Shown here: positions 8,727 through 17,266 of the stretch, piece by piece
Layout of the letters: the number at the start of each line of letters is the position of its first letter
How positions within the stretch are numbered: the first letter of the stretch is position 1
NCBI RefSeq assembly: GCF_000474275.2
Contig: NZ_ATAE01000008.1
Location: forward strand, 248,001 to 312,000
DNA from: Alkalihalophilus marmarensis DSM 21297
GTDB taxonomy: Bacteria; Bacillota; Bacilli; Bacillales; Bacillaceae_D
Direction: 5' to 3'
DNA: 64,000 nucleotides
Translations under genes and position numbers: made by a program
The notes under the pieces: model-generated
The model's input: the letters and a program-made list of their open reading frames with translations, nothing else
Told to the model about the DNA's origin: nothing
Databases searched by the model: none

Positions 8727-8934
8727 ATGACTCTTGCCGGCCAAAAATATATAACCATTGCACAGTTATGCGAGGAAACAGGGTTATCAAAGGGGTTTAT
8801 TAGCAATGTTGAACTAAAAATACGTCCCACCTTCTATTTAAACACTAAGTATTATTGCTGATTTTATAGCTGTACCGCTACCTTATATTTTGATACAGAA
8901 ATACATAATTTGTTGTAAAGCAAAAAGGAGATAA
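8727..8934 (+). pseudogene. Remnant of an XRE-family HTH regulator
   Basis: Two overlapping frames together rebuild a cro/C1-type HTH. The first reads TIAQLCEETGLSKGFISNVE, the classic XRE helix-turn-helix. After about ten codons the match moves to the next frame, which reads LSIIADFIAVPLPYILIQ, the fifth helix region typical of these regulators. A deletion plus frameshift near 8815-8850 thus removed part of the domain, and the gene lacks its N-terminal codons. No full product is possible. Confidence 0.65.
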
Positions 8935-8957
8935 GAAAGGGTATTCTTATCTCCTTT
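8922..8957 (-). terminator. Terminator of the epimerase gene
   Basis: AAAGGAGATAAGAA pairs with TTCTTATCTCCTTT around a 7-nt loop, with a TTTTTGC tail on the minus strand. It overlaps the tail of the XRE remnant. Confidence 0.85.
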
Positions 8958-8964
8958 AGCGTTC

Positions 8965-9852
8965 TTAATGAATGATCTCACTAAGTGCTTGATCTAGCGT
9001 AGGATAGGTGAATGTAAAACCAGCCTGCTCTAGTCGCTCAGGAATGACCCATCTGCTCTTTAGGACGAGTTCGGTTTCAGTTCTGATAAGGATAGAACCT
9101 GCTTCTAGCATCCATTTAGGGGCAGGCAGACCAATCGGCGCATTGAGTTTCGTGCGTAATTGTTTCATCAACTCGTGATTGGTCACAGGCTCAGGTGCAG
9201 AACAGTTAAATACCCCGCTTAAATCTTCTCGCTCTCGTAAAAACTCTACAATCTGAAATAAATCATCTAGGTGAATCCAGCTAAACATTTGATCGCCAGT
9301 CCCTTGCACACCGCCGAGGCCAAATTTTACAAGGTTCAAGTAAGGGATCATGACTCCTCCGCCTTTTCCAAGAACAATCGCAATACGTAAGGCAATTTGA
9401 CGAGTATGCGACAGCTGATAGGCGAAGAAAGTGTCTTCCCAAGTCGTTGCAACATCAACTGAAAACCCGGTGCCGATTTCGCCGTCTGCCTCTGTCATCG
9501 CTCGGTCCTCTGCATGGCGGTAAATAGTTGCTGTACTCGAGTTAATCCACAGTTTAGGAGGGGTTTCACATGAAAGTACGGCTTCGCCTAATGCTTTTGT
9601 TGTTTCGGTACGAGACTGCATAATAGCCTTTTTATTTACCTCGTTGTAACGGCAATTGACGGACTTCCCTGCTAAATTAATAAGTAATTCAGCGCCATCT
9701 ATAGCTTCTTGCATTCGTTCTTTATCCTTCCAAGAAATATGTTCATTTTGTCTAGAAATAATATGTACGTCATAATCAAGCTCTTTATAAAGTTTGGCAA
9801 AATGCTGACCGATAAATCCTGTACCACCGGCTAAAACAACTTTCTTTTTCAA
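8965..9852 (-). CDS. TIGR01777-family NAD(P)-binding epimerase (YfhF-like)
   Basis: About 295 aa. The extended-SDR nucleotide motif GGTGFIGQ is at residues 8-15, DGAELLINLAGKSVNCRY near 60 matches the TIGR01777 family, and the C-terminus PKWMLEAGSILIRTETELVLKSRWVIPERLEQAGF is the DUF1731 tail of these proteins. B. subtilis YfhF is the closest known type. The likely start is a TTG eight bases after AGGAG; an upstream TTG at 9870 overlaps that site. Substrate is unknown for the family; a sugar-nucleotide epimerase role is only a label. Single gene with its own terminator. Confidence 0.87.
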   Translation of the reverse strand: MKKKVVLAGGTGFIGQHFAKLYKELDYDVHIISRQNEHISWKDKERMQEAIDGAELLINLAGKSVNCRYNEVNKKAIMQSRTETTKALGEAVLSCETPPKLWINSSTATIYRHAEDRAMTEADGEIGTGFSVDVATTWEDTFFAYQLSHTRQIALRIAIVLGKGGGVMIPYLNLVKFGLGGVQGTGDQMFSWIHLDDLFQIVEFLREREDLSGVFNCSAPEPVTNHELMKQLRTKLNAPIGLPAPKWMLEAGSILIRTETELVLKSRWVIPERLEQAGFTFTYPTLDQALSEIIH

Positions 9853-9951
9853 ATGAATCTCTCCTATCAATGGTGATTTCCAAATAAGGTGGATGACCTG
9901 ATGTGACTCCCATTATAAACCAATTGTAACGTTTCCGAAATATAATTGAAA

Positions 9952-9983
9952 AAAGCTTGCTAGAATCATAGAATCTAACAAGC
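9952..9983 (-). terminator. Terminator of the TauE/SafE gene
   Basis: Minus-strand AGCTTGTTAGA pairs with TCTAGCAAGCT around TTCTATGAT, followed by TTTTTTC. Directly after the stop codon. Confidence 0.88.
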
Positions 9984-10726
9984 TAAGAAAGAATAATCAA
10001 GTTTAATGCGGCTATGAATACAATGATCATTGCAAGCCTTTTAATAAGGTGATTTGGAAGCTTCTCAAACCACTTCATACCAAGTGATGTACCAATGCAA
10101 ACACCAATAATCCCGATAAATATATAGATCATCATGTTGGAGTTGAAATCTCCATTTATCCCATGCAATGTAATCGTAGATAGGCTGGTAATGATCGTCA
10201 TCAGCTGCAAATTAGCTTGATACTTATGTTTCTCGTTAAGATAGATCATTAAGAAATAGAAGACAAAAAATGGTCCGCCAACAGCAAAGATCCCGCCTAT
10301 AAACCCACCTGAAAAACCTAATGATATTGGAATGAGGGGATGAATTCTCTGGTCAGGAGTTGTATTCTTTTTATTTAGAAGAAGGAAGATCACCATTCCG
10401 ATTAAGAAAAAGCCTAAAACTTTCTTTAAACTATCCATTTCTCCGTATGTACTTAAGAAGAAAAAAGAGAAAACTCGACCAATCATGGCCGAGGCGATCA
10501 AAATACCTATTCCTTTTAAATCAATTGAACGATACACTTTGAAAATAATGCTTAATGCGGCAACTAATAAAAGCGTAACGACGATTAACGTACTTTCTTT
10601 AATGCTTAAGAAAAGGGGCAGAAACCCCATGACGACAAGTCCGAAGCCAAATCCGCTTGCTCCTTGAATAAAGCCTCCAACTAAGATAATAAGAAAAATA
10701 ATGAGTAACTCAAAAAACATAGACAC
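9983..10726 (-). CDS. Sulfite exporter TauE/SafE family membrane protein
   Basis: 247 aa, about eight membrane segments. The N-terminal GGFIQGASGFGFGLVVMGFLP and the internal repeat LGFSGGFIGGIFAVGGPFF are the two TSUP (TauE/SafE/YfcA) signature halves. These are anion permeases, often for sulfite, sulfonates or small carboxylates. The start is a GTG at 10726; an ATG two codons later is possible. It is followed upstream by a DUF1904 gene 27 bases away, so the two may be co-transcribed. No sulfur enzyme lies beside it, so the substrate is open. Confidence 0.87.
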   Translation of the reverse strand: MSMFFELLIIFLIILVGGFIQGASGFGFGLVVMGFLPLFLSIKESTLIVVTLLLVAALSIIFKVYRSIDLKGIGILIASAMIGRVFSFFFLSTYGEMDSLKKVLGFFLIGMVIFLLLNKKNTTPDQRIHPLIPISLGFSGGFIGGIFAVGGPFFVFYFLMIYLNEKHKYQANLQLMTIITSLSTITLHGINGDFNSNMMIYIFIGIIGVCIGTSLGMKWFEKLPNHLIKRLAMIIVFIAALNLIILS

Positions 10727-10753
10727 CGATCCTTGCTCGTTTGATTATCGTTA

Positions 10754-11101
10754 TTACATAAATGTTGTTTCGACGTTTCTTGGAATCTCTTTTAAAGGTT
10801 TACCTTCTTTGTAGTATAGATCTGGATTTAAAATGACAAAGAATACATGCACATTCGCATACCCGTAATCCGTTAATTTTTGATTAATCATTGAAGCTAA
10901 AGAATCGTGGGTTTCTTGGTCCCGCTGAAACATAAAGATCTCGACCGAAGAAGGTGTTTCTGTAATCTGTACAACAGAAATAACTTCAATCTTCACCGTT
11001 TCTTTCGGCAGGTTTGCAATCAATGACATCTGATCTATTAAATAAGGTGCTGCGTGTCTTACAATATCGCTGTCAATTCCTTTAAACCGTAAAAATGGCA
11101 T
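10754..11101 (-). CDS. DUF1904 family protein
   Basis: 115 aa. The compact alpha/beta sequence MPFLRFKGIDSDIVRHAAPY, with KETVKIEVISV and a tail VFFVILNPDLYYKEGKPL, fits the DUF1904 family, a tautomerase-like fold. The family's N-terminal proline after Met is present (MP), as in 4-oxalocrotonate tautomerases, where Pro2 is catalytic. The ATG follows GAAAGGAAGAGG; the upstream frame start at 11119 is not used. Function unknown. Confidence 0.75.
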   Translation of the reverse strand: MPFLRFKGIDSDIVRHAAPYLIDQMSLIANLPKETVKIEVISVVQITETPSSVEIFMFQRDQETHDSLASMINQKLTDYGYANVHVFFVILNPDLYYKEGKPLKEIPRNVETTFM

Positions 11102-11231
11102 TATGCCTCTTCCTTTCAAACAGGATTACTAAACAAGTGGAGAGTTGCTAGCTTGTCTGCTCTACTATAATTACCTGGGTACGTAATAATATATCTAGAT
11201 AATTGTATCATAGTTTGTCAGATCATGTCCC

Positions 11232-11262
11232 AAAAAAAGACACTTCCCAAACAGGAAGTGCA
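11232..11262 (-). terminator. Terminator of the DUF1801 gene
   Basis: CACTTCC pairs with GGAAGTG around a 6-nt loop and is followed on the minus strand by GTCTTTTTTTGGG. Lies 10 bases past the stop. Confidence 0.85.
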
Positions 11263-11271
11263 GCGTACCTA

Positions 11272-11700
11272 TTAACGATGGTCAGGATACAATGTGTGTA
11301 GAAAATCTACGGATTGTTTAATTAAAGCTTTTAGCACATTCGTATCTATATCAGCTACTTTATTGATGTAAACACATGCTTTACCGGATGTATGCTTGCC
11401 GAATGATTCTAATAGCTTTTCGCGGTCTGGATCTCCTGTTGCAAAGTATAAACTTATTTTTGCTTTACGTGGAGAGAATCCAACAAGGGGTGCGTCGCCT
11501 TCATGACCTGTTTTATATGTATAATGATAAGACCCAAATCCAATAATACTTGAACCCCACATTTTTGCTTCAAAGCCTGTCGTTTCTGTGAAAAGATCTA
11601 ATAATTGATAGGCGTCTTCACGTTTCTTAGGGCTTTCTACTTTTTCAATGAATTCTAAAACACTTGCATCATTTTCCTTTGTTTTAAGTTCATATGCCAC
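11272..11700 (-). CDS. DUF1801 (YdhG-like) domain protein
   Basis: About 142 aa. MWGSSIIGFGSYHYTYKTGHEGDAPLVGFSPRKAKISLY is the core of DUF1801 proteins, and the helix AYQLLDLFTETTGFE precedes it. I favour the GTG seven bases after a GGGGG site, giving VAYELKTKE; the longer start at 11736 has no ribosome site. Such proteins are small cytosolic proteins of unknown biochemical role, structurally related to iron-chaperone-like YdhG. Single gene with its own terminator. Confidence 0.8.
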   Translation of the reverse strand: MAYELKTKENDASVLEFIEKVESPKKREDAYQLLDLFTETTGFEAKMWGSSIIGFGSYHYTYKTGHEGDAPLVGFSPRKAKISLYFATGDPDREKLLESFGKHTSGKACVYINKVADIDTNVLKALIKQSVDFLHTLYPDHR

Positions 11701-11762
11701 CCGCAGCACCCCCGTCGTATATATTGTACTGATCATATCATGGTTTTGAGTGATGAAGAAAT

Positions 11763-11786
11763 AAGCGATGTCTTTTGGACACCGCT
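11763..11786 (-). terminator. Possible terminator after the cyclase gene
   Basis: Minus-strand AGCGGTGTCC / GACATCGCT hairpin with a 4-5 nt loop, followed by TATTTC, a weak T-tail. It would end the five-gene ureohydrolase operon. Confidence 0.5.
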
Positions 11787-11793
11787 ACATAGA

Positions 11794-12450
11794 TTATTTT
11801 TTAAATCTAATGGCAACAGCCCTTACAGGAGAGCCGTCACCCCCTTTTAGTTTTAAAGGTAAGGCCATAATAAATGGATCTAGAAAATCAATTGCTTCCA
11901 AGTTGGTTAAATTCTCTCCAATAATTCCATTCACGTTAGTAATTGCATCGTGCCCTGCAAAAGATGAGCCATCAGGAGGGTCAATATTTAACGCATCTAT
12001 CAAAAATGTTCGAACACCGCTCTCTAGCAGCTTGTTTATTACTTCTAAATGAATGTACGGATGGTCAAAATATCTTTTTTCGTTTGCATACTTTGACCAG
12101 CCTGTTTTAAATAGAACAATGGTTCCAGATTTGATCTTAGGTAAATATCCAGCTACATCATCTAGCATAATTGCTTCTTTTTCTAATTTATGAGTTACAT
12201 CAATGATGATTCCATTGCCAACGAAGCGGTTCAGGTCAATTTCATCAATCATCAACCCTTTTTCCTGAAAATGAAAAGGTGCGTCTACGTGAGTTCCGGT
12301 ATGAGAGCCTATATCTAGATGCGAAACGTTATAGCCATCCTCCGAAATATTTGCTGCTGATTTAATTTTTGGAATAGGATCACCGGGATAAACAGGTGTA
12401 TCTCCTTTAATTTCCATTGATAGATCCACAATTTCAACAACTTCTCGCAA
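11794..12450 (-). CDS. Putative metal-dependent hydrolase, cyclase/kynurenine-formamidase family
   Basis: 218 aa of the cyclase family (PF04199). The metal-binding motif HTGTHVDAPFHF lies near residues 51-62, a second ligand region GHDAITNVNGI near 165, and the PVYPGDP N-terminal segment is typical. Family members hydrolyse formyl-kynurenine, isatin or related cyclic amides. Start is a TTG eight bases after AAGGAGGAG. It is the last gene of the sigma-54-driven operon, 17 bases after the nitrilase gene. No kynurenine gene is nearby, so an amide or lactam linked to the pathway substrate is more likely (inference). Confidence 0.85.
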   Translation of the reverse strand: MREVVEIVDLSMEIKGDTPVYPGDPIPKIKSAANISEDGYNVSHLDIGSHTGTHVDAPFHFQEKGLMIDEIDLNRFVGNGIIIDVTHKLEKEAIMLDDVAGYLPKIKSGTIVLFKTGWSKYANEKRYFDHPYIHLEVINKLLESGVRTFLIDALNIDPPDGSSFAGHDAITNVNGIIGENLTNLEAIDFLDPFIMALPLKLKGGDGSPVRAVAIRFKK

Positions 12451-12467
12451 AACCTTACTCCTCCTTT

Positions 12468-13268
12468 TTATGTCCCGTACAGATCTGTTCTACGCTCGTT
12501 TAGCATACTGAAAAATGTTTGCTTCAATTTTTCACGTTCATTAAAAAGCAGTTTAGCGTATAGAATGTCTTCTTGATTGTTTAATGATCTTGTAATAGCC
12601 TCTCCATCAGGTCCGTAAATGGCTGATTGACCAAAAAATTCTAGCTCGTCTGAGTTCCCAATATGGTTAACTGCCACTAAAAATACAGAGTTATCAATTG
12701 CTCTTGAGACACCAAAATGTTGAAAAGGTTTATCAAAAGGAACTTCCCAGGCACTAGGAGCAATCATAATATCCGCATCGTTAAGTGCATGCATGCGTGC
12801 TAATTCAGGAAAAGCTAAATCCCAGCAAATCATAAGCCCGATTTTCCCAATCTCTGTTTCAACGGTGACAACCTCATTACCAGCTGTAAAAAATTCCTTT
12901 TCAAGTTTAGTTAAATGAATCTTCCGATAATTCGCAATGCACCTGCCAGTTGGGGTGATTAATTGTATAGAGTTATAAATACGTTTATCTTCACCGAGCT
13001 CTACATACCCGAAAGCTAAATAAATCTTATGTTCAGCAGCTAAGCCGGCTACTTCTTTTAGTACTGGACTATCGTGAGTTAATGCTGCTTCCTTCACATG
13101 CTGAGATAGATAATATCCGGTTAATGAAAGTTCAGGAAACACGATTAATTGTACCTCTGGCTGTTTTTTGACGCATGAATTAATATGTTCTTTCATACTT
13201 TTGAGGTTTACGTGTATGTCCTGACTAAAACTTGTTTGAATAGCTGCAATTGTACATTCACTTTTCAT
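12468..13268 (-). CDS. Carbon-nitrogen hydrolase (nitrilase superfamily amidase)
   Basis: 266 aa with the full catalytic triad of the nitrilase superfamily: Glu in FPELSLTGY near residue 45, Lys in RKIHLT near 113, and Cys in MICWDLAFPE near 147. Length fits omega-amidases, N-carbamoylputrescine or N-carbamoyl-beta-alanine amidohydrolases. The gene starts two bases after the NCS1 permease stop, so it is co-transcribed and possibly coupled. Given the neighbouring ureohydrolase and aldehyde dehydrogenase, it may release ammonia from an amide or carbamoyl intermediate; that is inference. Confidence 0.88.
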   Translation of the reverse strand: MKSECTIAAIQTSFSQDIHVNLKSMKEHINSCVKKQPEVQLIVFPELSLTGYYLSQHVKEAALTHDSPVLKEVAGLAAEHKIYLAFGYVELGEDKRIYNSIQLITPTGRCIANYRKIHLTKLEKEFFTAGNEVVTVETEIGKIGLMICWDLAFPELARMHALNDADIMIAPSAWEVPFDKPFQHFGVSRAIDNSVFLVAVNHIGNSDELEFFGQSAIYGPDGEAITRSLNNQEDILYAKLLFNEREKLKQTFFSMLNERRTDLYGT

Positions 13269-13270
13269 AC

Positions 13271-14638
13271 TTAAAGATTCACGCTCCTATCTGCATTCTG
13301 ATCAACAGGCTGTTGGATTTGATTTGATACTCTCATACCAATCCAGTACACTGCACCTGAGAAAAAGAACGTTAGAATGGTAGATCCTATAAACAGTGGC
13401 TGCATATATGTGAAATAATAAGCAAACACGGCACCAAGAATATAGGCTGTATAAGCTACAAGATTAAATCCATTTTGATAACGGTATGTTCCCTTTCTAT
13501 CTGAAACAATATCATCGGCATCGTAATTTCCCTTTTTTATGATAAAGAAGTCAACAAGAATAATGGCGAAGACGGGAATGAACAGCGTCGCTATCAAAAG
13601 AATGAAGTTAAAAAAGTTATTCATTAAAGCTTCTTGCAGCAAAGCTCCAATAACAGTAATGATCCCAATCGCTGCTACAGGTTTCCAGAAGGAGATCTTT
13701 GAGAACACGTTCATGAATGACATAGAAGCACTATATAATGCCATTACGTTGGTTGATACCACAGATAAAAAGACGACAATAGAAGCAACAAATCCAAATC
13801 CGTACGCCACTAGTAACAAGGTTGGGTCATATGTCTGCTCCATACCGGTTAAAATACTAAATCCACTCACTGTTGCTCCTAGTCCCATAGCAATTAAGGA
13901 AGCTAAAACGTAACCAAAGTAGGTCCCAGCCATCCCCGATTTTTCATCCTTAGCATAACGATTAAAGTCACATACCGTTGACATCCATGAAAAGGCAGTG
14001 GCTACAACGATATCAAATGCAATAATTGTGGTTAATTCAGGATTCGCGTTAAGCTGCATCGTAATAAGGGAAGTGACATCGTAAGTTGTAAATAACTTAT
14101 AAAAGACAACAGTAGATAAAATTAGCATACCTATTGAAACGTACTTTTCTAAGCTCTCAACACCGCGATGACCGTAAATCGTAATGCCTACTACAAGCAC
14201 TTGGGTCAGAATAACAAATAATACCACATTACTGTACCCTGTTGCATAGCTTACAGCGTAGTTTAAACTTAAACCTGCAAGATATGCTTGAATCCAGCTC
14301 CAGCCAATCAGGATAATAGTGTTTACTATTGAAGGTAGAATTGCTCCTTTTTGCCCAAAGGCAGCTCTTGTCATCACCATTGTTGATAATCCTGTTCGTG
14401 TTCCTATTTTCCCAGTCAATGCTAGAGGAATCGCACCTATGGCTGAACCGATGATAATTGCCCAAATGGCAGTTGACCAAGCAATATCAGGAACAAAAAA
14501 CATTCCAGTTAAAACAGAAGTGATCACCACATTTGCCGCTAGCCATAGGGCAAATGTGGAGAAAAAGGACATCGTACGATCGCTTTTTTGTGTTGGTTGA
14601 ATACTATCATTGCCGAACTGGTTTACTAATGTACTCAT
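13271..14638 (-). CDS. NCS1-family permease (cytosine/purine/allantoin type)
   Basis: 455 aa, about twelve membrane segments. The signatures are SFFSTFALWLAANVVITSVLTG at the N-terminus, STMVMTRAAFGQKGAILPSIVN in helix 3 and WMSTVCDFNRYAKDEKSG in the middle, all characteristic of the NCS1/CodB-PucI transporters. These carry nucleobases, hydantoins, allantoin or related ring nitrogen compounds with H+ or Na+. It is the third gene of the operon, 27 bases after the aldehyde dehydrogenase. It is the best clue to the pathway substrate: a small neutral or cationic nitrogen compound from outside the cell. Confidence 0.9.
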   Translation of the reverse strand: MSTLVNQFGNDSIQPTQKSDRTMSFFSTFALWLAANVVITSVLTGMFFVPDIAWSTAIWAIIIGSAIGAIPLALTGKIGTRTGLSTMVMTRAAFGQKGAILPSIVNTIILIGWSWIQAYLAGLSLNYAVSYATGYSNVVLFVILTQVLVVGITIYGHRGVESLEKYVSIGMLILSTVVFYKLFTTYDVTSLITMQLNANPELTTIIAFDIVVATAFSWMSTVCDFNRYAKDEKSGMAGTYFGYVLASLIAMGLGATVSGFSILTGMEQTYDPTLLLVAYGFGFVASIVVFLSVVSTNVMALYSASMSFMNVFSKISFWKPVAAIGIITVIGALLQEALMNNFFNFILLIATLFIPVFAIILVDFFIIKKGNYDADDIVSDRKGTYRYQNGFNLVAYTAYILGAVFAYYFTYMQPLFIGSTILTFFFSGAVYWIGMRVSNQIQQPVDQNADRSVNL

Positions 14639-14665
14639 TGAGCAGCTCCCCCAATTTTCGAATTT

Positions 14666-16117
14666 TTAAGAACTGTACCAACCTAGCTTATTTACTTGTT
14701 GTGTGACATTTATATGTTTAGGCTCAGAATAAGAGGCTAGCCCTTGTGGTCCTAGTTCTCTGCCTAATCCGCTTTGCTTAAACCCTCCCCAAGGTGCATT
14801 TACAAACGGTGTATGATAGCTGTTGATCCAAATTGTCCCTGCTTGAATACGAGCAGCAACCCGTTCGGCTCGAACAACGTCTGCACTTAGGACGCCTGCA
14901 GCTAAACCAAATTTTGTACCATTAGCAAGAGAAATGGCTTCAGCTTCGGTTTTAAATGTTTGAATGACACAAAAAGGTCCGAATACTTCTTCCTGTACAA
15001 TATCCATCTCACTAGTGACATCTGTAACAATAACAGGTGTCATGTAATATCCTTTCTCTTTTATGCGCTTTCCGCCGGTAACTAAAGTTGCGCCTTCTTT
15101 AAGGCCCGTTTGTATATAGGATTCAACTTTTTTAAGATGATTTTCTGACACCAAGGGACCCATTTCTGTATCATCCAGAAGCGGGTCACCTAAAGATATA
15201 TTTTTAGTCATTTCAACTAGTTTCTCTAACAAGGCTGGGTAGATCTTCTCTTCTACTAGAATTCGAGAAGAAGCTACACATACTTCCCCTTGATTAAAAA
15301 AAGCACCAAATATTGCCCATTCAACAGCAAGGTTAAGTTCAGCATCATCAAAAATAAGCAAAGGTGATTTTCCACCAAGCTCAAGTGACACTCTTTTAAA
15401 CGTACGAGAACATTGTTCATTAATGGCTTTTCCAGTTTCTGTCCCGCCAGTAAAAGAAATCTTGCTAACATTTTGGTGGATCACAAGTTTTTCTCCTACC
15501 GCTTTTCCGTCACCTAGCAATAAATTGAACACACCTTCAGGCATACCGGATTCATCAATAATTTCTGTCATTTTAATCATTGATAACGGAGTCACTTCTG
15601 AAGGTTTAAAGACAATGGTATTCCCAGCTGCAAGAGCAGGAGCAATTTTCCACATTCCAAGAAGCAAAGGGAAATTCCAAGGAACGATTAAAGCACATAC
15701 ACCGATAGGCACGTTCCTAACTTGACTGATAGACCCGTCCCACTGCGTAATTTCTTCTGCTTTTTGTTGTTTAATTAACTGGGCATAATATCTTAAGCAC
15801 CCAACCGTATCTTCTATATCAAGACGTGCTTCACGAATCGGTTTTCCGGTGTTTTCTGTTTCAATTACAGCGAATTCTTCTGATTGCGTTTCTAATTTAT
15901 CAGCTATCTTTTGCAATGTCTTAGCACGAAGTAGTGGATCACTGTTCCAAATGCCTTGATCAAAAGCTGCTTGTGCGGCATCTACCGCTTGGTTTACTTG
16001 CTTGCTAGAAGCTTCATAGACGGTTTCGAGTATTTCTTCGGTAGAAGGATTGATTATATCTCGTTTGTATCCTTCTCCGGTTAACCACTTTCCGTTAATA
16101 AAATTTTGTTGTTTCAA
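14666..16117 (-). CDS. NAD(P)-dependent aldehyde dehydrogenase (betaine/aminoaldehyde type)
   Basis: 483 aa, full-length ALDH. Rossmann glycine motif FTGGTETG near residue 223, general-base Glu in LELGGKSP near 246, catalytic Cys in FFNQGEVCVAS near 280, and the C-terminal NAPWGGFKQSGLGRELG. The closest families oxidise betaine aldehyde or 4-aminobutyraldehyde and 4-guanidinobutyraldehyde. It sits 15 bases after the ureohydrolase gene in the sigma-54 operon, which favours an aminoaldehyde substrate (inference). Starts with TTG after GGTGG. Confidence 0.9.
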   Translation of the reverse strand: MKQQNFINGKWLTGEGYKRDIINPSTEEILETVYEASSKQVNQAVDAAQAAFDQGIWNSDPLLRAKTLQKIADKLETQSEEFAVIETENTGKPIREARLDIEDTVGCLRYYAQLIKQQKAEEITQWDGSISQVRNVPIGVCALIVPWNFPLLLGMWKIAPALAAGNTIVFKPSEVTPLSMIKMTEIIDESGMPEGVFNLLLGDGKAVGEKLVIHQNVSKISFTGGTETGKAINEQCSRTFKRVSLELGGKSPLLIFDDAELNLAVEWAIFGAFFNQGEVCVASSRILVEEKIYPALLEKLVEMTKNISLGDPLLDDTEMGPLVSENHLKKVESYIQTGLKEGATLVTGGKRIKEKGYYMTPVIVTDVTSEMDIVQEEVFGPFCVIQTFKTEAEAISLANGTKFGLAAGVLSADVVRAERVAARIQAGTIWINSYHTPFVNAPWGGFKQSGLGRELGPQGLASYSEPKHINVTQQVNKLGWYSS

Positions 16118-16132
16118 AGTACTTCCACCTTT

Positions 16133-17125
16133 CTACTCCTTCACTATTCCTGCTTCTATCTTGCTCTCCTGCTGTTCTCGCTTCTTTTTTAATGCCACTA
16201 AAGACATCATTTCGTGTGCAACTGCTGAAGCCATAACCGCAGTGACTTCCCCGCTGTCATAGGTTGGGAGTACTTCAACTAAATCGAATCCGACTATATT
16301 CAACCCATTTAATTTACGAACGCATTCCAGTGCTTCGTAATTGGTCGCACCGCATACTTCAGGAGTGCCGGTTCCAGGAGCATAGGCTGGATCGACAAAA
16401 TCTATATCAAAAGATACAAATAGCGGCGCATCACCTACTCGTTTATGCACTCTTTTTATTGTTTCTGCGTAACCGATTTGGCGGAACTCCTGCATGGTTA
16501 TAACTTCAAAACCTAGATCACGTGTTTCGTTCATATCATCAGGACCGTATAACGAGCCTCGCATTCCAACCATGATTGAATGTTCAACATCAATCAGCCC
16601 TTCTTCTACAGCGCGTCTAAACGGTGTCCCGTGCATGTATTTTTCGCCGTAATAGTGATCCCAGGTATCGGCATGTGCATCAAACAGTACTAGAGCTACA
16701 GGCCCATATTTTTCTGCAAAGGCACGCAGGTGGCCAAGACTGATAGAGTGATCGCCGCCTAGTATAATTGGTGTAATATTATGCTGAAGGATGGGACGAA
16801 GCTCATTTTGAATCGCCTCATATGTGCGATGAACATTTCCTGGTACAACGTTCACATCTCCATAGTCCACTCCCGATGCATAATCAAAAATATTAATATC
16901 TTGATCTGGGTTGTATGGTCTAAGCAGCACTGAAAAATCTCGAATATGCTGCGGACCTAATCTTTGCCCTGTGCGAAATGATGCAGCTGTGTCAAAAGGA
17001 ACACCTAAAATAACAAAGTCTACATTTTCTGTCGTTTTAATTGCCTCAAGTCTCATAAATGTGCGCACTCCGCAAAAGCGAGGTGACTGAGAAGAATCTT
17101 TTGGTTGGTACATAGGTTTAGTCAT
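16133..17125 (-). CDS. Arginase-family ureohydrolase (agmatinase/guanidinobutyrase type)
   Basis: 330 aa. The binuclear metal motifs are intact: GGDHS near residue 132, DAHADTWD near 154, and SFDIDFVDPAYAPGTGTPE near 240. The N-terminal pattern (YQPKDSS..PRFCGVRTFMRL) and SFRTGQRLGPQHIRDFSVLLRPYN resemble guanidinobutyrase and guanidinopropionase more than classical arginase. It hydrolyses a guanidino compound to urea plus an amine. Start ATG (MTKPMY) has GCAGGAGG upstream; the longer start at 17146 is unlikely. First gene after a perfect sigma-54 promoter. Exact substrate (agmatine, guanidinobutyrate or guanidine) is undetermined. Confidence 0.88.
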   Translation of the reverse strand: MTKPMYQPKDSSQSPRFCGVRTFMRLEAIKTTENVDFVILGVPFDTAASFRTGQRLGPQHIRDFSVLLRPYNPDQDINIFDYASGVDYGDVNVVPGNVHRTYEAIQNELRPILQHNITPIILGGDHSISLGHLRAFAEKYGPVALVLFDAHADTWDHYYGEKYMHGTPFRRAVEEGLIDVEHSIMVGMRGSLYGPDDMNETRDLGFEVITMQEFRQIGYAETIKRVHKRVGDAPLFVSFDIDFVDPAYAPGTGTPEVCGATNYEALECVRKLNGLNIVGFDLVEVLPTYDSGEVTAVMASAVAHEMMSLVALKKKREQQESKIEAGIVKE

Positions 17126-17173
17126 CGAATAACCTCCTGCTATCATTAAAAAAGTTTGATACTATCTTTTAAT

Positions 17174-17189
17174 TGCAAGACCTGTGCCA
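17174..17189 (-). promoter_or_regulatory. Sigma-54 (-24/-12) promoter of the ureohydrolase operon
   Basis: Minus-strand TGGCACAGGTCTTGCA matches the TGGCAC-N5-TTGCA consensus exactly. It lies about 50 bases before the ribosome site of the ureohydrolase gene and directly downstream of the gene for a sigma-54 activator, with a terminator between. Confidence 0.9.
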
Positions 17190-17213
17190 GTTTCATTTCA
17201 TTGTAAAACATAC

Positions 17214-17252
17214 AAGAAAAGCCCATTTAATTCATTATTGAATTAAATGGGC
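17214..17252 (-). terminator. Terminator of the sigma-54 activator gene
   Basis: A 14-bp perfect stem GCCCATTTAATTCA / TGAATTAAATGGGC with a 4-nt loop, followed by TTTTCTTG. It separates the regulator from the operon it probably controls. Confidence 0.9.
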
Positions 17253-17266
17253 TGAATTTAAGTTTT

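Noticed and set aside
17217-17252. Palindrome as activator binding site
   Set aside because: It is better explained as the terminator of the activator gene because of the T-tail; it does not resemble the palindrome at 21846.
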